Source of the DNA: Pseudoalteromonas apostichopi | Lineage (GTDB): Bacteria; Pseudomonadota; Gammaproteobacteria; Enterobacterales; Alteromonadaceae | Length of the DNA stretch: 64,000 nt | NCBI RefSeq assembly: GCF_030297135.1 | Contig: NZ_AP028065.1 | Coordinates: 1,798,001 to 1,862,000, forward strand | Direction of reading: 5' to 3' | Shown: positions 42,245-51,015 of the stretch, piece after piece | Position numbering within the stretch: position 1 is the first letter of the stretch | Layout: every line of letters starts with the position of its first letter | Program-made: the position numbers and the translations under genes | The notes under the pieces: generated by a model | Seen by the model: only the letters and a program-made list of their open reading frames with translations | Databases searched by the model: none | Told to the model about the DNA's origin: nothing

Positions 42245-44527
42245 ATGTTTAAGATAATCAAATGGTTACTCATAGGCCTGTTTGTATTGGTGTTACTGGC
42301 AACCGGGCTTGTTTATGGCGTATTAAATTTAAGTTTACCGACACTTGATGGCCGGGGTAAAAGTGATGCTATTTCGCAATCAGTAAAGATTGAACGGGAC
42401 TCCTTAGGGCAGGCTGTTATTCATGCCGAGAACCGTTTAGATGCGGCCTATGCCTTAGGCTTTGCTCATGGTCAGGACCGATTCTTTCAAATGGACTTAC
42501 TGCGCCGCAATGCGGCAGGTGAACTTAGTGAGTTATTTGGTAAAGCTGCTGTTGGGCTTGATAAAAAAATGCGTTTTCATCAATTGCGAAAACGTAGCCA
42601 GATTGCAGTCGCGCAATTACCTGCTAAAGATAAAGTGCTATTGCAAGCATATGCAAATGGGGTCAATGAAGGCCATGCACAAGTTGGCTATGATAGCTTT
42701 GAATATTTGCTCACTGGCGCTGAAGCAAAACCTTGGCAAAGTGAAGACAGCTTACTAATCATTTTTAGCATGTACTTAGATTTACAAACTGCTACGTTTG
42801 AGCGTGACCAAACGCTGATCGAAATCGAAGACCTATATGGCAAAGCGATGGTCGACTTTATTACTCAGCCAAGCCAATATCAAGCCGCGCTCGATAACAG
42901 TCAGCTTGCACCTTATAACGGCGGTATTCCTGCGCTTAAAGACGCTTTATGGGCTTCGACCGAGATTGCAAACCGTAAAGAGCTTGGTAGTAATAACTGG
43001 GCAGTCACTGGGCAGCTAACTGAAACGGGTGCTGCAATGCTATCTGACGATATGCACTTATCATTTGCAGTGCCAATTATTTGGTATCGTGCGCAGCTTA
43101 ATTACCCATTAAATGGTGAAATGCAACAAATAACTGGTGTGTCATTACCCGGGGCTCCAGCCATTGTTGTTGGTACCAATAATAAAATAGCTTGGGGATT
43201 TACTAATGGTTATCTAGATACTGCCGATTGGATTGCTCTTGAGAGTAAAGAGAAAACTTGGCTGATAGATGAACCCATCTTACTTAATGATGGCAACGTT
43301 GAAAATTATGCTTTAACCATGAGTGAGTATGGCCCTGTTAAAGAAATTAACGGCAAACCTTATGCCTTAAGTTGGGTTGCTCACCATGAGTATGCGGTTG
43401 ATATGGAGTTGCTTAAGCTTGAGCAAGCAAACAATGTTGATGATGCATTAACGCTTGCTGCGGACGTTGGTATTCCAGTACAAAACCTGATAGTTGTTGA
43501 TGATAAAGGTAATGCTGCTTGGAAAAATATGGGAGCAGTTCCCGCTCGTAAAATACCGCATCAATTAGCTGTTTCTGAGCAAGCGTATCCTGCTGCTTGG
43601 CATGAAAACGAAACGCAGCGTCCATTTGTAAAAAACCCAGAAAGTGGTCGGTTATGGACAGGAAACTCACGGGTTGTTTCTGCGCAAGATAATCAGCGTT
43701 TTGGTAATGGTGGCTATGCAATGGGGGCTCGCTCTGCACAAATTCGCGATCGCTTATTTGAAAAACAGCAGTTCAACGAACAAGATTTTTATGACTTACA
43801 ACATGATAACGAAGCACGCTTCTTAACTGCTTGGCATCAATTACTAGTCAAACAGCTTAGCGCTGCAGGCGATAAATATGCCTTATATTTAAATGAATTA
43901 AACAATTGGCAGGCGTGCGCTTGTAGTGACTCAGTTGGCTATACCTTGGTAAAACGTTATCGCAGTGAAGTGATCAATGGTTTATTTAGTCCAATTGAGA
44001 ATAAGCTAAAAGCTCTCGATAGTAGCTTAAAGCCAGTAAAACGAGACTTAGAGCCTGCCGTTTGGCAACTTATCAAAGCTCAGCCTCAAACATGGTTAAA
44101 TCCTAAGTACGAAAATTGGCAGCAACAAATGTTAGGCGCCTTTGATCGCGTGATTACTAAACTCACAGAGCAGTACGGCAACAATCCACACAGTTGGCAA
44201 TGGGGTAAGGTCAACGAATTAGTGATTGAGCACCCGTTTGCCAAACAAATACCCGTACTTAAAAGCTTGTTAAATATGCCTGTAGCCCCTGGTTTTGGTG
44301 ATACCTTTATGCCTGCGGTACAAGGGCGTAGCTTTGGTGCTTCGCAGCGTTTTATTGTACAACCAGGACACTTAGATAATGCCATTATGGCTATACCTGG
44401 TGGTCAATCGGGACATCCATTGTCGGAATTTTATAGAGCTGGATTCAACGACTATGTCAGCAATGGTTTAACGCCATTATTGCCTCAAGAGATTGCTCAC
44501 AGTATCACCATTGATGCGGTTAATTAA
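42245..44527 (+). CDS. penicillin/AHL acylase family protein
   Basis: A 760-residue Ntn-hydrolase of the penicillin acylase family. The N-terminal hydrophobic segment (about 4-28) is an uncleaved anchor or signal. The precursor is expected to self-cleave before Ser249 in ELGSNNWAVTG, giving alpha and beta chains with serine as nucleophile. Other family blocks are AYALGFAHGQDRFFQMDLLR and the beta-chain VIIWYRAQLNY-like region. Members hydrolyse amides such as acyl-homoserine lactones or beta-lactam side chains; the acyl preference cannot be read here. It stands between two signalling genes. Its end overlaps the convergent diguanylate cyclase gene by eight bases. Confidence 0.92.
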   Translation: MFKIIKWLLIGLFVLVLLATGLVYGVLNLSLPTLDGRGKSDAISQSVKIERDSLGQAVIHAENRLDAAYALGFAHGQDRFFQMDLLRRNAAGELSELFGKAAVGLDKKMRFHQLRKRSQIAVAQLPAKDKVLLQAYANGVNEGHAQVGYDSFEYLLTGAEAKPWQSEDSLLIIFSMYLDLQTATFERDQTLIEIEDLYGKAMVDFITQPSQYQAALDNSQLAPYNGGIPALKDALWASTEIANRKELGSNNWAVTGQLTETGAAMLSDDMHLSFAVPIIWYRAQLNYPLNGEMQQITGVSLPGAPAIVVGTNNKIAWGFTNGYLDTADWIALESKEKTWLIDEPILLNDGNVENYALTMSEYGPVKEINGKPYALSWVAHHEYAVDMELLKLEQANNVDDALTLAADVGIPVQNLIVVDDKGNAAWKNMGAVPARKIPHQLAVSEQAYPAAWHENETQRPFVKNPESGRLWTGNSRVVSAQDNQRFGNGGYAMGARSAQIRDRLFEKQQFNEQDFYDLQHDNEARFLTAWHQLLVKQLSAAGDKYALYLNELNNWQACACSDSVGYTLVKRYRSEVINGLFSPIENKLKALDSSLKPVKRDLEPAVWQLIKAQPQTWLNPKYENWQQQMLGAFDRVITKLTEQYGNNPHSWQWGKVNELVIEHPFAKQIPVLKSLLNMPVAPGFGDTFMPAVQGRSFGASQRFIVQPGHLDNAIMAIPGGQSGHPLSEFYRAGFNDYVSNGLTPLLPQEIAHSITIDAVN

Positions 44528-45626
44528 CCGCATCAGCATCCTTAAAAGCAGGACATTCTCCCTTGGCAACGGTCGTTTGGTTGCGTCCTGCATGCTTGCT
44601 TCTATAAAGAGCCTCATCGGCATGTTGCAACATTTTTTCTATCGAAGCGAGTGGTTGCCACTCAATGAGTCCAAAGCTCATAGTTACATTGATATCAGGG
44701 AAATCAGGATGCGCTTCTAGCTCGGCGATTTTTATACGCAAAGTTTCAATTTTTGCGTAGGCTTGTTTTGCATCTGTATTGGTTAATAATAATAAAAATT
44801 CTTCGCCGCCCCAGCGTACAGCAATATCTTCATCATTGATGAATTGGCTAATTAGTTTGGCAACATTAATGAGTATCGTATCACCCTTATCATGGCCGTA
44901 GTTGTCATTGATATTTTTAAACTTATCGATATCTGCCATAACAATACAAATATTGCTATCTTGCTCAATACTTTTCTTATGTGCTGAGGTAATTAATTTT
45001 TTTGCAAAACGACGATTATAAAGTTTGGTGAGAGGATCGCGGGCTGCCATTTCTGTTAACTCAATTCGTTGTGATATGGTGATTTCTCTAATTAAACCCA
45101 TGCCGTATACCATGGGTAAGCCAGCAATAATAATATTTATCACATTAACGTGTGGAAGTAATTCTGGGTAAGCAAAGCTGTACTGAACGTCCGCAAAAAA
45201 CACATAGAGAAGGGCGAATGTGGCAATCATTACTAAGCTATAGATTGCCGCTCGTTTAAAAGTTAATTGGTAGTCGATCATTAAAATACAAGAGACTGTC
45301 CACAAGTAAAACTGAAACCCCGCACCTAAACCAAGGGTGGCACAGACAATCACAGCATGAATAATTACTTCAAGGCAAAATACTCGAAGTGCCAGGGAAG
45401 TCAGTCCTTGCTTAATTAAAAAGATGCCGCTGGCCCAAGCGAGAACACTCAAAATATTAACTAAAGCAAGCATGTTTGCACCTATATGGGCAAACGCGGG
45501 GATTAGCAAGACATGAACAATGAGCGCGAAATAGGCAATTTTACAAATAATTAGAAACTTAACGTGCTCAATCTCTTCTAAGCCAGATTGCTTTGATTGT
45601 TTTAGTAGACGTTTGATCAATCCCAC
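44520..45626 (-). CDS. membrane GGDEF diguanylate cyclase
   Basis: A 368-residue inner-membrane protein. Six or so hydrophobic helices (about 25-190) precede a C-terminal GGDEF domain (about 205-360). DPLTKLYNRRF opens the domain, VMADIDKFKNINDNYGHDKG binds metal and GTP, and RWGGEEFLLLL is the active-site motif, so it should make cyclic di-GMP. The bases before the GGEEF do not encode the RxxD inhibitory site, so product inhibition may be absent. It stands alone on the minus strand. Confidence 0.93.
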   Translation of the reverse strand: MGLIKRLLKQSKQSGLEEIEHVKFLIICKIAYFALIVHVLLIPAFAHIGANMLALVNILSVLAWASGIFLIKQGLTSLALRVFCLEVIIHAVIVCATLGLGAGFQFYLWTVSCILMIDYQLTFKRAAIYSLVMIATFALLYVFFADVQYSFAYPELLPHVNVINIIIAGLPMVYGMGLIREITISQRIELTEMAARDPLTKLYNRRFAKKLITSAHKKSIEQDSNICIVMADIDKFKNINDNYGHDKGDTILINVAKLISQFINDEDIAVRWGGEEFLLLLTNTDAKQAYAKIETLRIKIAELEAHPDFPDINVTMSFGLIEWQPLASIEKMLQHADEALYRSKHAGRNQTTVAKGECPAFKDADAVN

Positions 45627-45883
45627 CTCAAATACACATGGAGTGTAGCGTAATTATAGATGAAAAGTTGAGCAATGCAGGTTTATAATTGATCGCTTTT
45701 GCTGTGTAAACGCTTGCAGCGAATGTTTATCAGTGAAGATAAGCGTTTGTTCACATCACGTTTGTTAAACTTTGGGTCTTGGCAGAGTGGGGATTTGATG
45801 CCACTCTAGTTAAAGCTAATCTAGAAACATGCTGACTGAATGTTTGCTTTGCTTGTTATCTCGTGCCTAAAAAAGGAGTATCT
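45627..45883 (+). other. leader region with two stem-loops upstream of the GNAT-nitrilase operon
   Basis: No gene is seen. AAACGCTT (45708-45715) pairs with AAGCGTTT (45741-45748). AGAGTGG (45784-45790) pairs with CCACTCT (45801-45807). Neither has a U-tract. They could be leader RNA structures or operators; I see no ACGG-loop pattern of the guanidine-II riboswitch. Confidence 0.35.
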
Positions 45884-47416
45884 ATGCCGGCCGAAAAAAC
45901 GCATTTAGAGATCTGTAATCTAACTAAAGAACAGTACCCACAAATAAAAACTCTTATGGACCAAGCATATCCAGGGCTTGGCGGTGCATGGCCAAGCCAC
46001 ACCATTTTTAGGCTGATAGATCAGTTTCCAGAAGGACAAATAGGCATTGTTGACGATGGTGTTTTAGTGGGCATCGCGTTAAGTGTTCAGGTAGATTACG
46101 CTCGTTTTTCGAACCCGCATACCTATGAAGATATTGTTGATGGCCATGACCGAGTATTTAGTGACCCTGAAGGCGATGCGCTTTATGGTTTAGATGTGGT
46201 TATATCATCAACTCACCGAGGGATGCGACTTGGGCGCCGTTTATACGATGCACGTAAAGAGCTGTGCCGTCAGTATAACTTACGCGCTATTTTAGCGGGT
46301 GGGCGAATTCCGCGTTATTACAATCACAGTGCAGAAATGTCGCCAATGGAGTACATCGAAAAAGTTGACCACAAAGAGCTTTATGATCCGATTTTAAGTT
46401 TTCAGCTTTCTAATGACTTCCAAGTAAAACGTTTACTCAAAAAGTACCTTCCTGAAGATCAAGAATCTGTCGGTTATGCCACTTTACTAGAGTGGAATAA
46501 CATTATGTTTGAGCCGACTGATACGGTACTTGAGTCAACCAAGTCAATTGTCCGAGTCGGTGCCGTACAATGGCAAATGCGTTGTGTTGAGTCTGTTGAA
46601 GAGCTTCTCAAACAGGTGGAGTATTTTGTTGATACGGTATCTGATTATAAAAGTGACTTTATTCTGTTTCCGGAATTCTTCAATGCGCCATTAATGGGCC
46701 TCACTGAGCAAAGTAATCAAACTGAGGCAATTCGTTATTTAGCGGAGTACACAGAAACTTTTCGTGATGCAATGTCGCGTATGGCAGTTGAATATAATGC
46801 CAATATTATCACCGGGTCTATGCCGCTAGCTGAAGGCGATAAGATTTATAATGTCAGCTATTTATGTCACCGAAGCGGTAAGATTGATGAGCAGCGTAAA
46901 ATTCATATTACGCCTCACGAACAAAATGACTGGGTGATCCAAGGGGGTGACAAAATTGCTGTATTTGAAACAGATGCAGGTCGTGTCGGTATTCAAATTT
47001 GTTACGATGTCGAGTTTCCTGAGCTTTCACGTATTCTTGCAAAGCAAGGGTTGGATATCTTATTTGTGCCATTTTGGACTGATACTAAAAACAGTTACCT
47101 ACGTGTTCGTCATTGTGCACAAGCGCGTGCAATTGAAAATGAATGTTATGTTGTGATTGCGGGTTCTGTTGGTAATTTACCTGAGGTAGAGAGTTTAGAT
47201 GTACAGTATTCTCAATCGGCTGTTCTTACCCCTTCTGATTTTTCGTTTCCGCATGATGCAACCTTGAATGAAGCAACACCTAATACTGAAATGCTGTTAT
47301 TCAGTGATCTAGATATGGATAAGCTGAAAATCCTTCACAGTGAAGGTACAGTTAGAAACTTAAAAGACCGCCGTGAAGACTTATATGACGTGATCTTGAA
47401 AAAACGAGACCAATAA
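45884..47416 (+). CDS. fused GNAT acetyltransferase / carbon-nitrogen hydrolase
   Basis: A 510-residue two-domain protein. Residues about 5-205 form a GNAT N-acetyltransferase (LDVVISSTHRGMRLGRRLYD carries the acetyl-CoA motif). Residues about 220-505 form a nitrilase-superfamily hydrolase with the Glu-Lys-Cys triad: Glu in ILFPEFFNAP, Lys in QRKIHITPHE and Cys in VGIQICYDVEFPE. The domain order resembles Bacillus YhcX. AGGAG precedes the ATG at 45884; an upstream GTG is less likely. The stop overlaps the start of the SMR exporter gene (TAATG), so the two are coupled. The amide substrate is unknown. Confidence 0.92.
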   Translation: MPAEKTHLEICNLTKEQYPQIKTLMDQAYPGLGGAWPSHTIFRLIDQFPEGQIGIVDDGVLVGIALSVQVDYARFSNPHTYEDIVDGHDRVFSDPEGDALYGLDVVISSTHRGMRLGRRLYDARKELCRQYNLRAILAGGRIPRYYNHSAEMSPMEYIEKVDHKELYDPILSFQLSNDFQVKRLLKKYLPEDQESVGYATLLEWNNIMFEPTDTVLESTKSIVRVGAVQWQMRCVESVEELLKQVEYFVDTVSDYKSDFILFPEFFNAPLMGLTEQSNQTEAIRYLAEYTETFRDAMSRMAVEYNANIITGSMPLAEGDKIYNVSYLCHRSGKIDEQRKIHITPHEQNDWVIQGGDKIAVFETDAGRVGIQICYDVEFPELSRILAKQGLDILFVPFWTDTKNSYLRVRHCAQARAIENECYVVIAGSVGNLPEVESLDVQYSQSAVLTPSDFSFPHDATLNEATPNTEMLLFSDLDMDKLKILHSEGTVRNLKDRREDLYDVILKKRDQ

Positions 47417-47733
47417 TGGCGTGGTTGTATTTAATTGTTGCTGGACTGCTAGAGATTGGCTGGCCAGTTGGTCTTAAAATGTCTCAAGAAGCTGACAGTC
47501 GATGGTTAGGTATTGCGATAGCCGTTGCCTTTATGGTCGCAAGTGGCTTTATGTTGTGGTTGGCGCAAAAAGATATCCCAATGGGAACATCCTATGCTGT
47601 ATGGACTGGTATAGGGGCAGCAGGCACCTTCTTGGTGGGTATTTTATTTTATGGTGATGCTGCGACATTTGGCCGCATTGCCGGAGTACTTTTAATAATA
47701 AGTGGTGTGATAACTCTTAAAATTAGTCATTAA
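47416..47733 (+). CDS. sugE: SMR-family exporter, Gdx/SugE type
   Basis: A 105-residue four-helix small multidrug resistance protein of the SugE/Gdx subgroup, which exports guanidinium and small quaternary ammonium ions in exchange for protons. The essential Glu13 is in AGLLEIGWPVGLK, with SYAVWTGIGAAGTFLVGILF and GVLLIISGVITLK typical of Gdx proteins. It starts within the stop of the GNAT-nitrilase gene. That coupling suggests the exporter may remove the substrate or a product of that enzyme. A terminator follows. Confidence 0.92.
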   Translation: MAWLYLIVAGLLEIGWPVGLKMSQEADSRWLGIAIAVAFMVASGFMLWLAQKDIPMGTSYAVWTGIGAAGTFLVGILFYGDAATFGRIAGVLLIISGVITLKISH

Positions 47734-47740
47734 CGAAATT

Positions 47741-47763
47741 AAAAGCGGCATAGCCGCTTTTTT
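47741..47763. terminator. terminator between sugE and the DMT transporter
   Basis: AAAAGCGGC and GCCGCTTTT around ATA, with T-runs past the right arm. It ends the GNAT-nitrilase-exporter operon and probably serves the convergent gene too. Confidence 0.85.
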
Positions 47764-47779
47764 AATGACAAAAATGTAA

Positions 47780-48658
47780 CTAATTAGGTAGCATAACAAG
47801 AATGGCTGCCAGTGCAATTAACAGAAGCCCTGCTGTATCTTGGCGTTTTAATGGCTGCTTTAGCCAAAGTATCGATACCATAATGGTAAAGAAAACTTCA
47901 ACTTGTCCTAGTGTTTTTACATAAGCAACGTGCTGCAAACTCATAGCACTAAACCAACCTATCGAGCCTAAGCAGCTACAAACACTGACTGCCGTGGTAG
48001 TGCCTTTGTGATGCCACATCTTTTTAAACGTATCGCGCTCTTTGAATGCAATATATACGCACAGCATCAACGTTTGTAAGCTAATTATCAGCAGCAATAC
48101 CCACGCAGCTGAGTGCGGGAAAGTCAGTCCTGAATTTAAGCTTGCCTCACGGATCCATGAAGATGAAAGCGCAAATGAAGTGCCACAAGCCAGCCCAAGT
48201 AGGGCAGTGCCTAAATTAAAGTGTTTAACATTCGCGATGCCACTCAATAGCAGTACGGCGATAGCACCAATAAATACCCCAATCCAGCCAAGTAATGAAA
48301 GTGCAGAGCCAAAAAACATAACACCTAAAATCGCTGCCATTAGCGCTTCACTTTTGGCAAGCCCGGCACCCACAGCAAAGTTATTCATTTTAAAAAGCTT
48401 TACCATCAAACCAGTGGCAACGATTTGAACAATACTGGCACCAACAATGTAGCTAATAAAAGCTAAGTTAAAGTCAGGAAAAGCTGCATCTTGGTATTGA
48501 TATAGTGCTAATAAATAAAGGGCCGCTATAGGACTGGCAACAATGAAGCGAGCAAGTGTTACCCCAGCAACACTGACCGTCGCACTGAGTTTACTTTGCA
48601 GCGCATTGCGCCATGACTGCATAAATGCTGCAAAAATGGTTAAGAAAATCCAAGTCAT
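47780..48658 (-). CDS. EamA/DMT family transporter
   Basis: A 292-residue inner-membrane transporter with about ten helices in two EamA repeats. IFLTIFAAFMQSWRNALQSK is the first helix, and VGAGLAKSEALMAAILGVMF and YVKTLGQVEVFFTIMVSILW mark the ends of the first and second repeats. The substrate is not evident. It is a single gene, not closely related to the DMT transporter at 13.7-14.6 kb by eye. Confidence 0.88.
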   Translation of the reverse strand: MTWIFLTIFAAFMQSWRNALQSKLSATVSVAGVTLARFIVASPIAALYLLALYQYQDAAFPDFNLAFISYIVGASIVQIVATGLMVKLFKMNNFAVGAGLAKSEALMAAILGVMFFGSALSLLGWIGVFIGAIAVLLLSGIANVKHFNLGTALLGLACGTSFALSSSWIREASLNSGLTFPHSAAWVLLLIISLQTLMLCVYIAFKERDTFKKMWHHKGTTTAVSVCSCLGSIGWFSAMSLQHVAYVKTLGQVEVFFTIMVSILWLKQPLKRQDTAGLLLIALAAILVMLPN

Positions 48659-48893
48659 ATTGAAAATAAATTAATTAGGAGAGGCAATTAGAGTAACAAA
48701 ACCAAAGAATGAGAGCATTAGCTTATCGACCAACTTGAGAAAAACTCAGCTGTGACAATATGCCGCAGGGCTTTTAGGTAAGCATTAGGCTATAGTGACA
48801 ATGATGCTATTGCTGGCCGCTGCTGTTATAAGTAGCGGCTTTTTTTTGTTTACGATAGGGTAGAGAGTAATTTAAACAAGATAAGGAAATATC
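48659..48893. other. 235-base intergenic region
   Basis: No gene is seen. It holds a plus-strand terminator at 48816-48848 and, on the plus strand, promoter-like TTGAGA and TATAGT elements further upstream; see the orphan terminator entry. Confidence 0.4.
48816..48848 (+). terminator. orphan plus-strand terminator
   Basis: GCCGCT and AGCGGC enclose a 12-base loop and are followed by eight T. It lies upstream of the MAPEG gene, with no plus-strand gene before it, so what it terminates is unclear. Confidence 0.65.
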
Positions 48894-49277
48894 ATGACAA
48901 CACTGATTATCTGCGCACTCATCGCAGTACTCATTCCCTATTTAGCTAAAGCACCTGTGGCTTTTGCACAAAATAAGTTGTCAGGCTATGACAACAAGCA
49001 CCCACGTGAACAACAAGCAAAACTAACCGGCTTTGGTGCTCGTGCATTGGCTGCACACCAAAATAGCTTTGAATCGTTGATTATTTTTGCAGTAGCGCTG
49101 GCGGTCGTAATCGGTAGCACTAATATCTATCAGGTGACTGAAACCCTTGCGATTATGCATGTTATTGCCCGTGTGTTGTATTGTATTTTTTACTACTTAA
49201 ACCAGGATATTTTGCGCTCACTAGTCTGGCTAGTGGGTTATGTTTGTGCTGTGGCTATGATTGCACTTTGCCTCTAG
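48894..49277 (+). CDS. MAPEG family membrane protein
   Basis: A 127-residue four-helix inner-membrane protein of the MAPEG superfamily (glutathione- and eicosanoid-metabolising relatives in eukaryotes). RALAAHQNSFESLIIFAVAL is the signature helix with the conserved asparagine, and VLYCIFYYLNQDILRSLVW the C-terminal block. The bacterial role is unestablished. AAGGAAA precedes the ATG. Confidence 0.88.
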   Translation: MTTLIICALIAVLIPYLAKAPVAFAQNKLSGYDNKHPREQQAKLTGFGARALAAHQNSFESLIIFAVALAVVIGSTNIYQVTETLAIMHVIARVLYCIFYYLNQDILRSLVWLVGYVCAVAMIALCL

Positions 49278-49303
49278 TCACAAGGCTATGAGTTAAAAAC
49301 CAC

Positions 49304-49335
49304 AAAGCAAGCGGCTTAAATAAGGCGCTTGCTTT
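49304..49335. terminator. terminator between MAPEG and M56 genes
   Basis: AAAGCAAGCG and CGCTTGCTTT form a 10-bp stem around an interior with further partial pairing. It lies between convergent genes and probably acts both ways. Confidence 0.6.
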
Positions 49336-49356
49336 AGGGTCTTAAGTTGTTACTGC

Positions 49357-50562
49357 TTATTTCGAACTAACTTTAATTTTCTCAATTAAATCATTTGCTT
49401 GATAGTTTTCGTCTAAGGCAAAGTCGAGTTGTACTAAGGCGTTTTTAAAGCCAGATTCAGATGGCGCATATTGCCATTGTTTTAAGGCTCTTTTCGCTTC
49501 TCGATTGAAAACATCTTCAGGCTCCGCACTTACCACACTAACATTGCTGGTGGCGCCACTTGGTAAAATATCGTATTTCAAAACGACTGAACCGCTAATG
49601 CCTTGCTCTGCAGCTTGAATTGGGTATATCGGCTCTACGCGCATAACCGCTTGATAGTCTTTTGTCTTTTCAACTGACATAGGCTGTTTTGCAATGGCAA
49701 AGCTGCTAAGCATGCCCGCTGTAAAAATAACTAACGCTGTTTTTGCAATAAATGAGCTGTTATCGATCTGCTTTATTTGATTTAGACGTTGTAACATGGT
49801 GTTTTTATCTCCGTATTGTGAATAAGCCATTAAGCCTGCTCTACTAAAGCTTGCACAGTGCACTAATGCCTTACTGTATAAAATTCGTTGTTCTGTCGAT
49901 TTATTTTTGAGCACTTGCTCATCACATGAAAGCTCTTGTATACGGCGCAAGCTCGCATAACCAAGCCACGCAAGAGGGTTAAACCACAGCAAAATAGTGG
50001 CACTTAAAGCGATGGCGTTTATTAGGTTGTCTTTGCGTTTAATGTGCACTGATTCATGTTCTAAAATAAGTGCTAAAGCAAGGTTGTCGTAGTGACTATG
50101 GTAATTTGTTGGCAGCACTAACTTGGTGTTAATAACGCCCACAACCATAGGTGAACTTATTTGTTTACTTTGATATAAGCACAGACTTTGGATACTGTGA
50201 TGGTCGACTGTAATCTGCTCTAATTGCAGTTTGGCTAAAAAGCGGTAATGAAAGTAAACGGCAGTGAGTAGCAGCGCAGCAGTTACAAGGGCATAAACAG
50301 CGAACCAAGTTGGTGTAAATTGCGGCATTATTGCTGTGTTTGGCGTGATAGTCAGCTTACTGATAAAGTTGTTTTGTATCGGCTTTAAGTGATCTGGTAG
50401 GTTCGCTAAAAATAAACCAATAGGTAACAGCGCCCAAAGTGTATAAACCAAGCGTGCCGACAGCTGACTTAGTAGCTTTCGCTCTAGCAGCAATAAAAAC
50501 ATAATTGCAGATGAGATCAAAAGCTGTTGATCTAACAGCCAATTAAAAAATGCATCTAACAT
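49357..50562 (-). CDS. BlaR1-like M56 metalloprotease with C-terminal TonB domain
   Basis: A 401-residue membrane protease. Helices at about 12-30, 36-52 and 84-103 precede an M56 (BlaR1/MecR1) domain with the zinc motif LEHESVHIKRKDN and ELSCDEQVL, and a further helix near 275-292. The C-terminal about 90 residues (RVEPIYPIQAAEQGISGSVV, then ALKQWQYAPS) form a TonB C-terminal domain in the periplasm, in place of the penicillin-binding sensor of BlaR1. The BlaI-type repressor gene is nine bases upstream. The logical role is cleavage of that repressor on an envelope signal. No beta-lactamase is nearby. Confidence 0.9.
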   Translation of the reverse strand: MLDAFFNWLLDQQLLISSAIMFLLLLERKLLSQLSARLVYTLWALLPIGLFLANLPDHLKPIQNNFISKLTITPNTAIMPQFTPTWFAVYALVTAALLLTAVYFHYRFLAKLQLEQITVDHHSIQSLCLYQSKQISSPMVVGVINTKLVLPTNYHSHYDNLALALILEHESVHIKRKDNLINAIALSATILLWFNPLAWLGYASLRRIQELSCDEQVLKNKSTEQRILYSKALVHCASFSRAGLMAYSQYGDKNTMLQRLNQIKQIDNSSFIAKTALVIFTAGMLSSFAIAKQPMSVEKTKDYQAVMRVEPIYPIQAAEQGISGSVVLKYDILPSGATSNVSVVSAEPEDVFNREAKRALKQWQYAPSESGFKNALVQLDFALDENYQANDLIEKIKVSSK

Positions 50563-50571
50563 AACAAAGCC

Positions 50572-50946
50572 TTACTTTTGCTGTTTTTCCCAATCATCAA
50601 TGACCTTTTTTAGCTCATCAATATCATGTTGCGAGAGTTGCTCTGATTTAGCAAAACCACTCACTAATGGCGCAATACGGCCATTAAAGAAGCGTTCAAT
50701 AAAGCTTTGGCTTTCTTTTAATGTGTATTCTTCACGGGCGATGCAAGGGGTGTAGTTATATTGGCGACCTTGTTTTTCGAAGCTTATTGCGCCTTTTTTA
50801 ACTAAACGGCTCAACAGTGTTTTAATGGTTTTTTCGTGCCATTCTTTATCGTCACTTAAACGCGCAATTACTTCACTTGCAGTGGCAGGGTAGCCAAGCC
50901 ATACCGCATCTAATACTTCGAATTCTGCTTTAGAAAGTTCAATCAT
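50572..50946 (-). CDS. BlaI/MecI/CopY family repressor
   Basis: A 124-residue winged-helix repressor of the BlaI/MecI family. LSKAEFEVLDAVWLGYPATA opens the domain, and the TIKTLLSRLVKKGAISFEKQ recognition region and a C-terminal dimerisation helix pair follow. It is cotranscribed with the M56-TonB protease, its presumed inactivator. Two TACA-N2-TGTA operators lie directly upstream, consistent with autoregulation. Confidence 0.93.
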   Translation of the reverse strand: MIELSKAEFEVLDAVWLGYPATASEVIARLSDDKEWHEKTIKTLLSRLVKKGAISFEKQGRQYNYTPCIAREEYTLKESQSFIERFFNGRIAPLVSGFAKSEQLSQHDIDELKKVIDDWEKQQK

Positions 50947-50955
50947 TTTTATACC

Positions 50956-50994
50956 TACAGATGTAATCTTTATTTTAAGATTACACTTGTAATC
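50956..50994 (-). promoter_or_regulatory. pair of BlaI-type operators
   Basis: TACA-GA-TGTA at 50956-50965 and GATTACA-CT-TGTAATC at 50979-50994 match the TACAnnTGTA core bound by BlaI/MecI repressors. Their centres are 26 bases apart, immediately upstream of the BlaI-like gene. Confidence 0.75.
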
Positions 50995-51015
50995 AATTAA
51001 TGCAAACTTTTTTTG

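Noticed and set aside
45627..45883. Guanidine riboswitch before the GNAT-nitrilase-Gdx operon
   Set aside because: Neither stem-loop has the ACGG-type loops of the guanidine-II class, and no guanidine-I pattern was seen.
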